A stretch of 64,000 nt of DNA from Lumbricus terrestris (Eukaryota; Annelida; Clitellata; Crassiclitellata; Lumbricidae): the NCBI GenBank assembly GCA_949752735.1, contig OX457036.1, positions 12,912,016 through 12,976,015 of the forward strand, in the 5' to 3' direction. The number at the start of each line of letters is the position of its first letter. Position 1 is the first letter of the stretch. Below are positions 29,334 through 41,300 of this stretch, one piece after another. The translations under genes and the position numbers were made by a program. Under the pieces are notes generated by a model that had not been told where the DNA came from, ran no database searches, and saw only the letters and a program-made list of their open reading frames with translations.

Positions 29334-32300
29334 GAGATGCTTGAGATACAGTCTACGTTCTAAAGTAGCTAACAAAATAACAAAGTAGCTAAGAAGACCA
29401 GGCTAACCGTGGACTTAAACTGAGGACATACCTGCAGCATCACTCTGGTCCAGCCACTGATCCATGGAAGTCAAATGTGCGCTTCTTACAGACCCGGACT
29501 CAACAGCATTCTCCTCTTGTCTGGTCACAGTGTACTACAACACCAACAATTAGAATAAATACGGATCTGGTCACAGTGTACTACTACACCAACAATAGAA
29601 TAAATTACTAACATAGAAACAAAGTGAAAATATTATATTTGTATTTTGATATAAAAAATTAACGATAGCAGAAATTAAAAAATCAAACATCAACAAAACA
29701 ATCTATCAACCAATTCACTCATGAAATCGTCATCATCATCAACATCATCATCATCAACATCATCATCATCATCTAGATTAAGTTTCAGCTTACTCCACCA
29801 CCAGCATCTCTTCTATTGTGAAGCCTAGATTTCCTTCTTCCAAATTTTAAGTTATATGAAGATGATGATGAAGACAACAACAATGATGATGATGATAATG
29901 ATGATGGTGATGATGATAAAGTCCGTCTTCCTGCAGAGCTATAATACCGTAGCCTTTAAGAACTATTCCTTTCAGCAAAACGATGGGTACAAGAACCTCT
30001 AGAGCAAATGCTTAGTTTCTTAGAGTCTGAGTGACTCTTAACACCACGGTTGCAAAAACTTTGAATAAATAACAACAATAATAATTGAATAAAAACATTT
30101 AAAAAATAAAATAATAATAATATGAACAACAGCAGCAGCAACAATAAAAGCAATAATGTAACAACGATAATGATAAGAATAATGAAAATACTGGTAATAA
30201 CCATCCTCATCATTCATTCCGGCCTTGTCGCCAGACTCCCATACCCACACTTCATGGCCTCACCAAAAACAACACAATGTATGTATGCATGTATGTGTGT
30301 ATACATGTATACATACATGTATGTATGTACGTATGTACGTATGTACGTATGTACGTATGTACGTATGTACGTATGTACGTATGTACGTATGTACGTATGT
30401 ATGTATGGATGTATGTATGTATGTATGTATGTATGTATGTATGTATGTATGTACGTACGTATGTATGTATGTAAATGGCCATTTATATAGCGCCGCCTTA
30501 ACAAGAACCTAACAAAGGCATAGGAGAAACAGAAGTTCCTGATTTTATCAGATTTTATTAGATCAGATGATTAACCACTTACCTCCTCTTCGACAACCTC
30601 CCCCTCCTGAAACGCTCTGATGGCTTCACTCAGCAACTCATCAACAGATAACACATCGAGATTGTGACCTTCAACAAACAGACACGATTAAAATTATAAT
30701 TAGCAAATGGAACAATTATAAAAATTCAGGATAAGAGACAGATGATAAACGACTTTATGCCTCGTTGTGGTCTACGGAGTAGTGCATGCCGCGCCTGTGA
30801 ACCGATCATTGCGGGTAAGAGCCTGCTCAACAGATTCTCATGGCTAAGATTAAGGTTTACAGTTTACTGACCTGGCGTGTGTACAATTGCAACAAACAAA
30901 TTAAATACATACGTAGGCAGTAAGGCAAATCGCTAACTTCCTGTTTCTCAATATTGTATTGTATTGTTTCTCAATATTGTATTGTATTGTATTAAAACAT
31001 TTACAAAGTGGTCCCAATATGGTGAACCACTCAGCGCATAAGACCACAAGAGAAGAAATAAGTTTTGAGAATAGAAAATGTCCTCCTAGAAGTATAAAAT
31101 ATAAATTTTTAGAATGAATGAATGAATGATTGAATGAATGAATTAATGAATGAGTAAATAAATGAATGAGCGAATGAATGATTGAATGAATGAATTTTTA
31201 GAATGAATGAATGAACGAACGAATGAATGCATGAATGAACGAATGAATGAACGAATGAATGAACGAACGAACGAACGAATGAATGAATGAACGAATGACC
31301 GACTGACTCTCCTGTAGCTTCATAGCACATGTCGTCTTTCCAGAGAATGACTTTCCGAGGATGCACGCCTTCATCGGATGTGCTGGAAACTGAGGTGTGG
31401 CAGGAGCCAGCTTGAAAAAACATCACCATTATCTGATTCTGCATTTATATGGTGTCAATGGCTAAAGCATAAAGCTAATAAGAAACCCTGATGTTTACAA
31501 AAGTGAGATATACTGCAATAATTTTTTACGCATTTCCTGCAGAAAGAAAGAGTCTGAGCAGCAGAAAACATCAGTAGGTGGATATATTCCTTCGGGGTAT
31601 GGCATAATACTGAGATCTTATCTTACCGGATCTGGATGGACCATGTCCAGAAGACGATGAACCACATGACCAAGGACTGGATTGTCCTTCGGAGGACCAG
31701 TCACCGGACACGCTTCCGGTGCACTCCATTCGCCATTCATCCACTGAAAAACAAACAACAAGATACCATAGCAACGGACAACAATGGAAAGAAATTGAAA
31801 AATCAACCACTGCCAAAAAATAATGCATCCTTAGCTCCAATACGACTTAGTGTCTCTGTTTCCTACATTTCAAGCATTCCAAATCCGAGTCCATATTCAT
31901 TCGTTCGTTCGTTCATTCGTTCATTAGCTCATCAGTTCATTAATTCATCAATTCATTCATTCGTTAATTCATTCATTCATTCGTCAATTCATTCATTCGT
32001 TAATTCATGCATTCATTCATTCATTCATTCATTCATTCATTCATTCACCCATTCATTCGTTAATTCAGGCATTCACTCGTTAATTCATTCATTCGTTAAT
32101 TCATGCATTCATTCATTCATCCATACATCCATTCATTCATCCATCCATCCATTCATTCATTCATTCATTCATTCATGACAGAGATTTATATAGCGCCAGT
32201 CAAGGCGACTACTCAGAAGTGCTCCAGACTCCAGTACAGCCAAAAATGAGTTTTCATTTGTGCATAGAAAGAGTCAGAGTGGATGCTGGAGAACAAGCAC

Positions 32301-34015
32301 AGCGACAAAGGAATCCAATTTCAAAGTGAGTGACCAACCACCGAAAAGATATAATTTTGCTTGGTGGCTGTGCAGGCAAAAGGAGGGACGATGAGTAGAG
32401 CAGATAGAGTGACGAGCCAGTGCGATCACAGGGTAGGGTAGCAGAGGTCATGAAGACAGGTCAGAGCAAGACCCAACATGGACCGCCAAACCAAAGAGAC
32501 GATCCAGTACGAGATCCCACATCAGACCCTTGAACACTTGTCCAATCTGATCTACAACAGTAATGGTAATTGCAGATCTATATAGTGTGCCTCTTCAAAA
32601 CCGATGCAGCACGGTATTTACCTTGTACTCTTCGAAATCCGATTCATTGAGGAGTTGATGCCGGAGTGCTTTGAGGAGTTCATTGGATTTCTCCTCTTCC
32701 ACTTCTCCCTGATCCATCTCCTGGTCTTGTTCGTCGTACTGAGGTTGCCCTCTTATGAACAATTCCGTCCAGTCACGCATCACCCTTGCAGGAATCAACC
32801 TATTCGGAAAGAAAACTTGGATAGATATCTTTCTGACGCACGCCTTTGTAAACAATGTAAGTCATGTTAGCTCTCTCTATGTAAAGTCTGAGACAAAGTT
32901 ACTACCATGAATACAGTTCAGTTCAAATTTAGTTTATAAGACATTTGGCAGATACCCAGTTGACTCCCTAAAATCAGGACTCAAGACTTATTTATTTTGT
33001 AAGGCCGATACTGCTGCTAGTTTTTGTGAGGCGGCCTTGTAACTTTACTTTTTACCTTTGCTCATCACCTTTACTCTTTACCCAATGCCCATAGATACTT
33101 ATACGCCTTCCCTGTGTAACAATGGATACTGACTGGTTTGTGAGTTCTCGATATTCGCCGACCTTCGTAACCAAATCGACAATATCCGAGACGGTATCGT
33201 AGCAGAAGTCATAATGCTTGGCGTATTTCTGCTGCGCTCTCTCGGCCATCAGTCGATCGTGAAGTTCCTGATCGTGACGCATCTGCTCTTCGTACTCGAT
33301 CTTCGCGAGACGAGCCATCTCCTGGATGCAAAAAAACCAATTGAACATCACGCTTGATTGAACACCATGCTTAATTGAACACCACGCCTTATTAGATTGA
33401 TTCAATTCAATCAAATCAAAATCATATCTGTATGCATGCAACAGTGAGATTACTATTGAAATTCAAATTCACTTATTATTCCGAAAACAAGTATACAGTA
33501 TACACACACAGTATAGTGTTACACGAGCGTTGAGTATTATGACGTTACGTCATTCGGTAATGACATTGGGGAGCAATAGGCACCCCAAAAGGGACAAAGT
33601 CCCGCTTAATGGAGGTTCATTTACATATTATAAAGTTTGGCAAAGATGATGGGGAATTATTTAAAGGAAAACGGCAGTTTGATACCGTTAACTACGGTAC
33701 TCAAGAAAATAAAATAAAATCTTAAATGGAACCTAACTAGCAAAAATAAGCAGGATAAAGTTAGGCAATTGATATTAATTAATGTGTTTGCACCTGCAGT
33801 GTTTTAAAGTGCGTGGGAGATGTAATAGTACGAAATAAAGCTGTTCAAGTACCCTGGACTCTAAGTGAAAATTTACGAAGATTAATTCTGTCTTTGCGAA
33901 TACACATTTGCTATAGCAACAATCATAAAACAAATTGTAAGTGCACAATTAAAACTCCTCATCAGGGTTGTAACTTTCAATGTGACAATAAAAAGATTGA
34001 GAAACAGATCAGAAT

Positions 34016-34089
<74 letters not shown>

Positions 34090-35203
34090 TACTTAGACAC
34101 TGACAGAGACAGAGGGAGAGAGAAAAAGAAGGATGTAAGAAAGGAACAAGGAAAGAGAGAGAGAGAGAGATCCCAACATATGCCCTGTGGAAAAGATCCT
34201 AAACGACTGATGACAAAACTTGTCAAAGAAACAGAGATGGTGTCTCAGGAGGAACAAAGAGAAGACGGACTTACGAGAATCTCTCTATAATTATATCCAG
34301 CGGTTTTGAAAGATGATGCCAATTAAGAGGAATGATGATAAACACATAGATAAGCATGTAAATATTTATATTAAATAAACTTGGACAATCTTGTCCTTAA
34401 TTAGTCATATACATCCAGGTCTATAGTGTCCTGAGAATGATGTTTTTCTGCTTTCCACTTCCTCTGTCTTGTTACTGTGCAACCATTACCGGGTTAACTT
34501 CATGTCCCTATGAGCGTACTTCCACCGGGCAGCAATGCACTTTCCCTGCTGCTGGCTCTGTGGTCTGGAATGGACTACCTTCATACATGCCCTGACTGCC
34601 AAGGGTTCCCTCTGACACATTCTACTGCAATCTTAACACCATCCTCTCTAGCTAAGGTCTGGCTGGGAGCACTCCTGAGTAGTAACCTTGAAGGGGCACT
34701 AAAAATAAAATAAATCCTTTTAGTGAATTTAATTGAATGAATAAATCCTTTTAGTGAATTGAATTGAATGAATGCATGATTTATTTAGCGAACAAAACAT
34801 TGATAAAAATTCATCGTTGGACATACAGCTTCCTTGTCAAGAGCGAGTTGAAATTCCTTCAGTCGACGTTCCTCGAACTGCTTTTCACGCATCAGTCGGT
34901 TGTTACAGATGACTTGTTTCTCGTGACGCACGTGCAACAGCTGCGTGGCGATGCGACGCTCCTGGAGTGATTGGCGCATCAGAAAACTCACCAACGTCGC
35001 CTCTCGTTTCTCTTCCTATGGTTAAAAAAAGAATCAAAACTAGGAATTGAAATTAAGAATAAAAAAATTAGAATGAGAAATTAGAATCAAAGTTAAGAAT
35101 CAGACATAGGAATGGAAAATGTAAAAAATAACAATTAAAAAGAATTGATAATGATAATGATAACAATAATAATAATGATGATGATAATAATAATAATAAT
35201 AAC

Positions 35204-35234
<31 letters not shown>

Positions 35235-35249
35235 GTAATAGCAATAGTA

Positions 35250-35309
<60 letters not shown>

Positions 35310-38300
35310 GGAAATTAGTTGTCCGTGTTGGGCATTACAGAACTGATCAGTCAAGACACAGAGAGGCTTAGGGCCTAATGTTGAAAGCGATAATTTTACT
35401 TGTCTGTATACGATTTTGTCAGTTTTTGAAGAATGAAATGTGTATAATAATAATAATAAAAATAATAATAATAATAATTATAATAAAAATAGTAATAATA
35501 ATAATAATATTAAGCGCTTCAATGGTATCAACTTCCGTGGCACTTGAAGAGTTATACACATTCCATACAAGAGTTATCTACCCCAGTCAAATTAAAATAA
35601 CAATAACGGTAAAACAATAACATTAATAACAATGAGCATAACAAATACAATTTCATAATGTATCAAAAGAAGAAGTTCTAAAACAGTAGCAAAGTTCTCC
35701 TATCTGTGTTAAAAGCTGCACTTACCTCTTGTGCCTCCTGTGCTTTCAGCTGTTCGAACAACACCTTACGCCGTCTCTTCTCTCTTTCCAGTCTTGCCGC
35801 TTTGTTTTCGGCTGCATTCTGCTTCAGCTTCTGCAAATATTCATCGTTTGCGCACTCCTTTCCCGTAGCAATGCGCTGCGGTGAACTGCTTTCGAAATCG
35901 TCCGACGATTTTGAAGGGCTGCATCAAGAAACAACAGAAAAACATGTTCTCTTCACCCCCACACATTGCTCCACTCAGTGGCGTAACTATATAGGAACTC
36001 GGGGGCCCCTAGACAAAATGTGAATATTGAAATGTATTATCACTTACAGTGGCGTAACTAGGAACTCGGGGGCCCCTCTGGGGGCCCCTAGACTTTGTCT
36101 GCCCTATTGTTACGCCACTGGCTCCACTGTCCACTCAGCCACCAGAGATCTTCTGGCTGTTCCCATATACTCTGCTCAATCAAGAATCCTTCCTTTGTGT
36201 GTGTGTGTGTGTTGTGTGCATGCATGTACCGGTATGGATGTATGCATGTATATATGTATGTATGCATTTATGCATGCATGATAAACGACATCATTTTAGC
36301 ATTATAAAAGAACTGCAGCTTGATAGCGTTGAAGTATGTATGTATGTATGTATGTATGTATGAATGTATGCATGCATGTATGCATGCAAAAGCCATACAT
36401 GCATGCATGTATGTACGTATGTAAGTACGTTTGCATGTAGTGCTGTAAAAATTACTAGTTGTATTACATATGTTGCATTGTTGCATGTACACTTATGCTT
36501 CACATGCATGCACGTCTGTTTAATCGTCAGCCTCCTTATGTATGGTTGTATTTCTGCATTGTGTCAGTGCACAGTGTCAGGTGGTTGAGCTCTGCAATAA
36601 TGAATTTTCGATTTCATTGTTGTTTCATTTCTGCTGCACCTTTCAATGTGCGATTATTATGCCTAGGTGCGCATTGTTCTCCACATCATGTTACATTGCA
36701 TTCTTTAATATATATCGCTGTGCGCCACATTTTAAACCGTAAGCCTGCATGCATTGTAGGTTGCAAGACTCACTCTCTTGCACCAGATGATGTCATGCTC
36801 CGTTGAAGCCTTGTATCAAACATCGTCATCTCCTTTGTCATCTCCTGTAAACAAAGAAACACATGCGAAGGTAAATGAAAGTAAGTTCAGGCAGGGTGTG
36901 TAAGGAAGAAACGTGAGGCAAGGTAAGTTAGTACAATACAGTAGACAATGCAATATACAAAGCAACACAATGCAATACAATGCAATGCAATACAATGCAA
37001 TGCAATACAATACCATGCAATACATTGTCTTTCTTCCAAAGCTTAGAATGTACATCAACGTTCAGGTTTCTATAAAATGACTGTAGAGGATGCATGACTG
37101 AAATCTCTGCCATTCTGCGTGCTGCTTAAAAAGGGGGAGGGCACTCCCCTGGAAAAAATTGACAGCCATTTTTTAACTGCTACTTTTTGATTTTTAACAA
37201 ATTTTATCGCACTGAAGCACAATGATACTAATGATACCAATGATACACAAAGTGAAACTGAGAAATTTACATTCATTCATTCATTCATTCAGAGCATTTA
37301 TATAGCGCCCCATTCAAGAAACTAATCAGAGGCGTTCCCAGCCCAACCACGAAATATAGAAACCTCAGTGAAAAGTACCCGTATACTTAACTTCCTGCTT
37401 TGAATCTTTCAAGCTCTTAGGTCAATGGAACATTTCAGGAGACATAAGCATCAAAACAGAAGTTCAACGACCAAAATGAACCTAGCGTTGGCCACATCTC
37501 ATGTGCCTCAGTGAAAGAGAATGCAGACCGTCACTCACTTCCCGATGCTGGGATACTACTGAGAGATCTAAGTCTCAGGTCAGCATGACAGATGCAGACT
37601 GCACAGCCACATGGCTTATGGACAAGACTGTTGGCGAGATGTCTCTTATTACCTCAATTGCAAGTTGCTTCTTCCGACTTCTCTTCAACGCGATGGCTTT
37701 AGCCGTCTTATTTGGTGGCGGCTTTGGAATGGTCACATTGGCAGCACTGGAACAGAAAGCATATCATGAAAACTGGTCATCCAGGACATAATTATGTACA
37801 AGACATCAGTTGGTGATAGAAAAAGAAATTGTAGTCAACAACATTAATAGTGACATTCAAGCGTTCATTTATTTTTATTTATTTATTTATTTATCTATTT
37901 CTATAGCGCCCCTTCACGCTCTCTACTCTGAGGCACTCCCGACTACAGCTCAAACACTGCATCGGAGTTTCATGCCGAAGTGCCCAAGCAATTGCGAGTG
38001 AAGGACCTGCTCAAGGTCCCTACGCGGCGACTTGAGGTGGATTCGAACCTTGAACCTTCCGGCTTCAAGGCAACGACGCCATGACTACACCACCACGCCC
38101 CAACATACTCTGACAGAGCCAGTCCCAGTCCCAGAGCAGGAGACAGAACAAGGGGCTGCTAATCATCTCTGTCTTGACACAGTGCTGTTATATAGGAACC
38201 AGTAAAGCAGCTGAAATACAATACAACTCTATTTGACGGTGAAACTGATGAACCTGTCCTTTGCCGTGACAGTATTTTTTTTACATCTTTAAGGCACCAG

Positions 38301-41300
38301 ATTAGCAAAACCTTCCATAATTTACCATAGTGTTCTTAAAGTGCGATTTAGAAAATTTACACTACCAATAATTCTTTCTTCACAAATGGAGCTGTTATCT
38401 TTCCCATGGCATTGCTCGTGGCCAGTGCCTGTGAATAAGCTGGTGCCTAGCGCTTGGTTATCGAGTGGCACTTTAGAAATTTGTAGATTATGATTACAAC
38501 TATGATTATGATTACGATTATGATTGAATTGTGTGCTTAGGTGTAATTTTATGTTGATTGACTTAGACCTGGATTCGACTTTTACTGACTCAGAATTGGA
38601 CTAGGACTTGAACGCCGTTGGACTCGGACTCGGCATAAGATTGACTTTGACTTGACTTGGACTAAATCACTCAAACTCGATGTACACTTATGTACATGTC
38701 CATGTCGATGTACACTTGTGTACATGTCCATGTCGATGCACATTTGTGTACATGTCAACCAGAGACAACAAATCCAAACTACATCTACCGGTACCTGCAT
38801 CTAGAATTTATATCTAGCACCGTTTAATATTATCGAGTGCATTTCAAATGTTTATGCTGCAAAAATAACTAAATTAAATAAAGTATAAAATAAATCATGC
38901 AAAATAGCCATAGCACACCAAGACGCAACTAAAACAACCAAGTGGAAGTGACCAAGCGGTCTGATCAATAACGTACAGCAAACAAGATCAATAGAGGAAG
39001 AAATCAAATAAATGATCATTAATAATAATAATAATCAATATATAATTTGAATATAATTTGAATATAATAAAACAATAACAACAACAACAGCAACAACAAA
39101 AACAACAATAATAATATTGCCCTTCTAGACAATTATGAACTTTATATAATTTGAAGCCCCGGAGAGATACATTTTACTTACGTTATGGACATAACATTCA
39201 AAATAATAATGCTAATACTACTAATAATACTAATACTACTACAAAACTAATAATCTCCTCTATTTGAAAACTAATCATCTCCTCTATTTGAAAACTCCAG
39301 TGCATGGTTGTTTGGACAGACTTTTTTGTGTGCATTAATAATTTCGATAACACAATAATGATAATATTCAATATAATCAGTAATAATAATAGCAATCAAC
39401 AGAAATCAATAATTGAGATAATCATGAAAATAGTTCCATGCAGACATACAGGTTCTGAGCGTTCTTACCGTTTGCCCGGTTCTCTGAGAACGGCAGCAAT
39501 AGAGAACAGAACAAGGAAATTGGCTTTCAATCAACAAGCCTCTCATGCACGTACATTCATGCATCACTTTTCGATACAATAAAAATGAGCTAAATCAATT
39601 GTTAGTTGGTTTACATTACATTTACATCACTCAGAAGAGTGGTACAGTGGCCTAGTCACTGATAGCATGAACTACTTCAACTCTGAGGCTGAGGGTTCAA
39701 ATTCCGGAAAGTAGTCCTGAGATATTTGATCACAAAGGGAGTTTGCAGACTATAAACCGGAAGCTCAGAAGGCAAGGGAGAGGAGTAATCACCTTTTGGT
39801 CTACATGGTCACCATTGTTTTTGCTCGGTGGCTCATGGTGAGCTGTTTGTCCCAATTACATGGGCGTCCAAGCTATGTTTGAAGGATGGGGTCACGTTTA
39901 ATATTTAGCAGGAGCTTGAAAAATGCAAAGCAGGAAATTAGGAAAATGGGTATTTTTCACAAAGATTTCACAGTTTTACCTTGTGTATCAATTCGTATAA
40001 ATAGTGCTTTAGTGCGAACACCCCTCTCGCCCATAATGTTTGGGCACCCATTTTTTTCAGTGTATTGAATTGTGTCCGACCATTTATAAAGCACTTCTTG
40101 CAGCAAGAGCCTTTCAGAAGCACCAGTCCATGTACCTCTATTATGCCGCATTGTGCTTTTTATATTGTTGGTCCAGCTGTTTGCTATGTACTCCCGGAGT
40201 TGAAACTCATACCTACAAGGATTCTTCGGACACATTCTGAAACAGCCTATGCAGTCTGTCCTTTTCCCGTACGCATTGGGTTTGGAGCATCACTGGCTTG
40301 AAATCTCGAAGGGGCGCTACACAAATTTTCTGAATGAATGGATGAATATGAAGTCACAAAGAAACATGATGGAACTTCTATGTTCCGACTCTTCTAAACC
40401 TGCCATAATAAGCTCAAATAATTTCATGGTTTAAGACGTTCATTTATTAAACTTTTAGTGGTTTTAATTGCACTTTGATACCAATAAAACAAAACAAATG
40501 TGAGAAAGCACAGAACTTTACTCCCTTGCACACGACTCCTTTAGGTTCCCCTCTTTAACCAGCTTTTATTATTTTCACTGTCTTCAGAGATTTGTCTGTA
40601 TTATTTGTTTTAAAATATTTTGTTCATCTTCCAGCACTAATCATGGATCTCCCAGCATCTTACAGGGTTAATTTTGAAAATAGGGTCCCTACCTAGCAGG
40701 ATTTTTTCCCTTCAGGGGTTCCCATTGTTTTCCATGCATAGTCATATACATTGATCATTTTCTGTAATCACATTGGTTGTCTACTCAACTCTTAATCGTG
40801 TTACATTATTTTCTGTATGTTATGTTTTATTGTTGGAACAATAAATGATTTTGATTTTGATTGATTTTGATTTTTTTATTGTTCTGATAAATAAATTTTC
40901 AAAAAAAAAAATTCTTTTATTAAAAAAATAAGATGATACTTACAGTATTTTGGCTAATGTTTCCGACTTCTGATCTCTGTTCTCCTTCAGCTGATGGATG
41001 AGTTGAAGTCGTTGGTCCTGCAGCTGGCGCTGGCGCCGTTCCTCCTCCTCGAATCGTTCCTTGAACGCCGTCTGCTCCAACTCTTGCTGCTTGTGGTGGA
41101 ACCGAGTCATCATTGAGTCGAGGTTGATATCCGTCTGTCGAGGAGTCAGGTGCTTCAGCCGCTGATTCAGTAACAGATGCATATTTATAGCATATCAAAG
41201 GAACATGATTGCATATATATAATTATAAATATATATATTATTATATATATATAATTTATGTTTATGTATGTCTTGAATGCATGTCTGCATTTAGTTTTGT

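Larger units (their letters stand above)
37747..40943. other. SPEF2 intron 4 (3.2 kb)
   Basis: Carries a family C SINE, a SINE-like sequence, a family B copy, a 32-bp repeat, AAT/AAC tracts (about 39020-39115) and a LINE 3' end. No extra exon is needed, as phase matches across it. Confidence 0.75.

Noticed and set aside
30214..30512. Frames of 65-122 codons with YVCTYVRM or THTYIRTY repeats on both strands
   Set aside because: They are translations of the GTAT/GTAC microsatellite.
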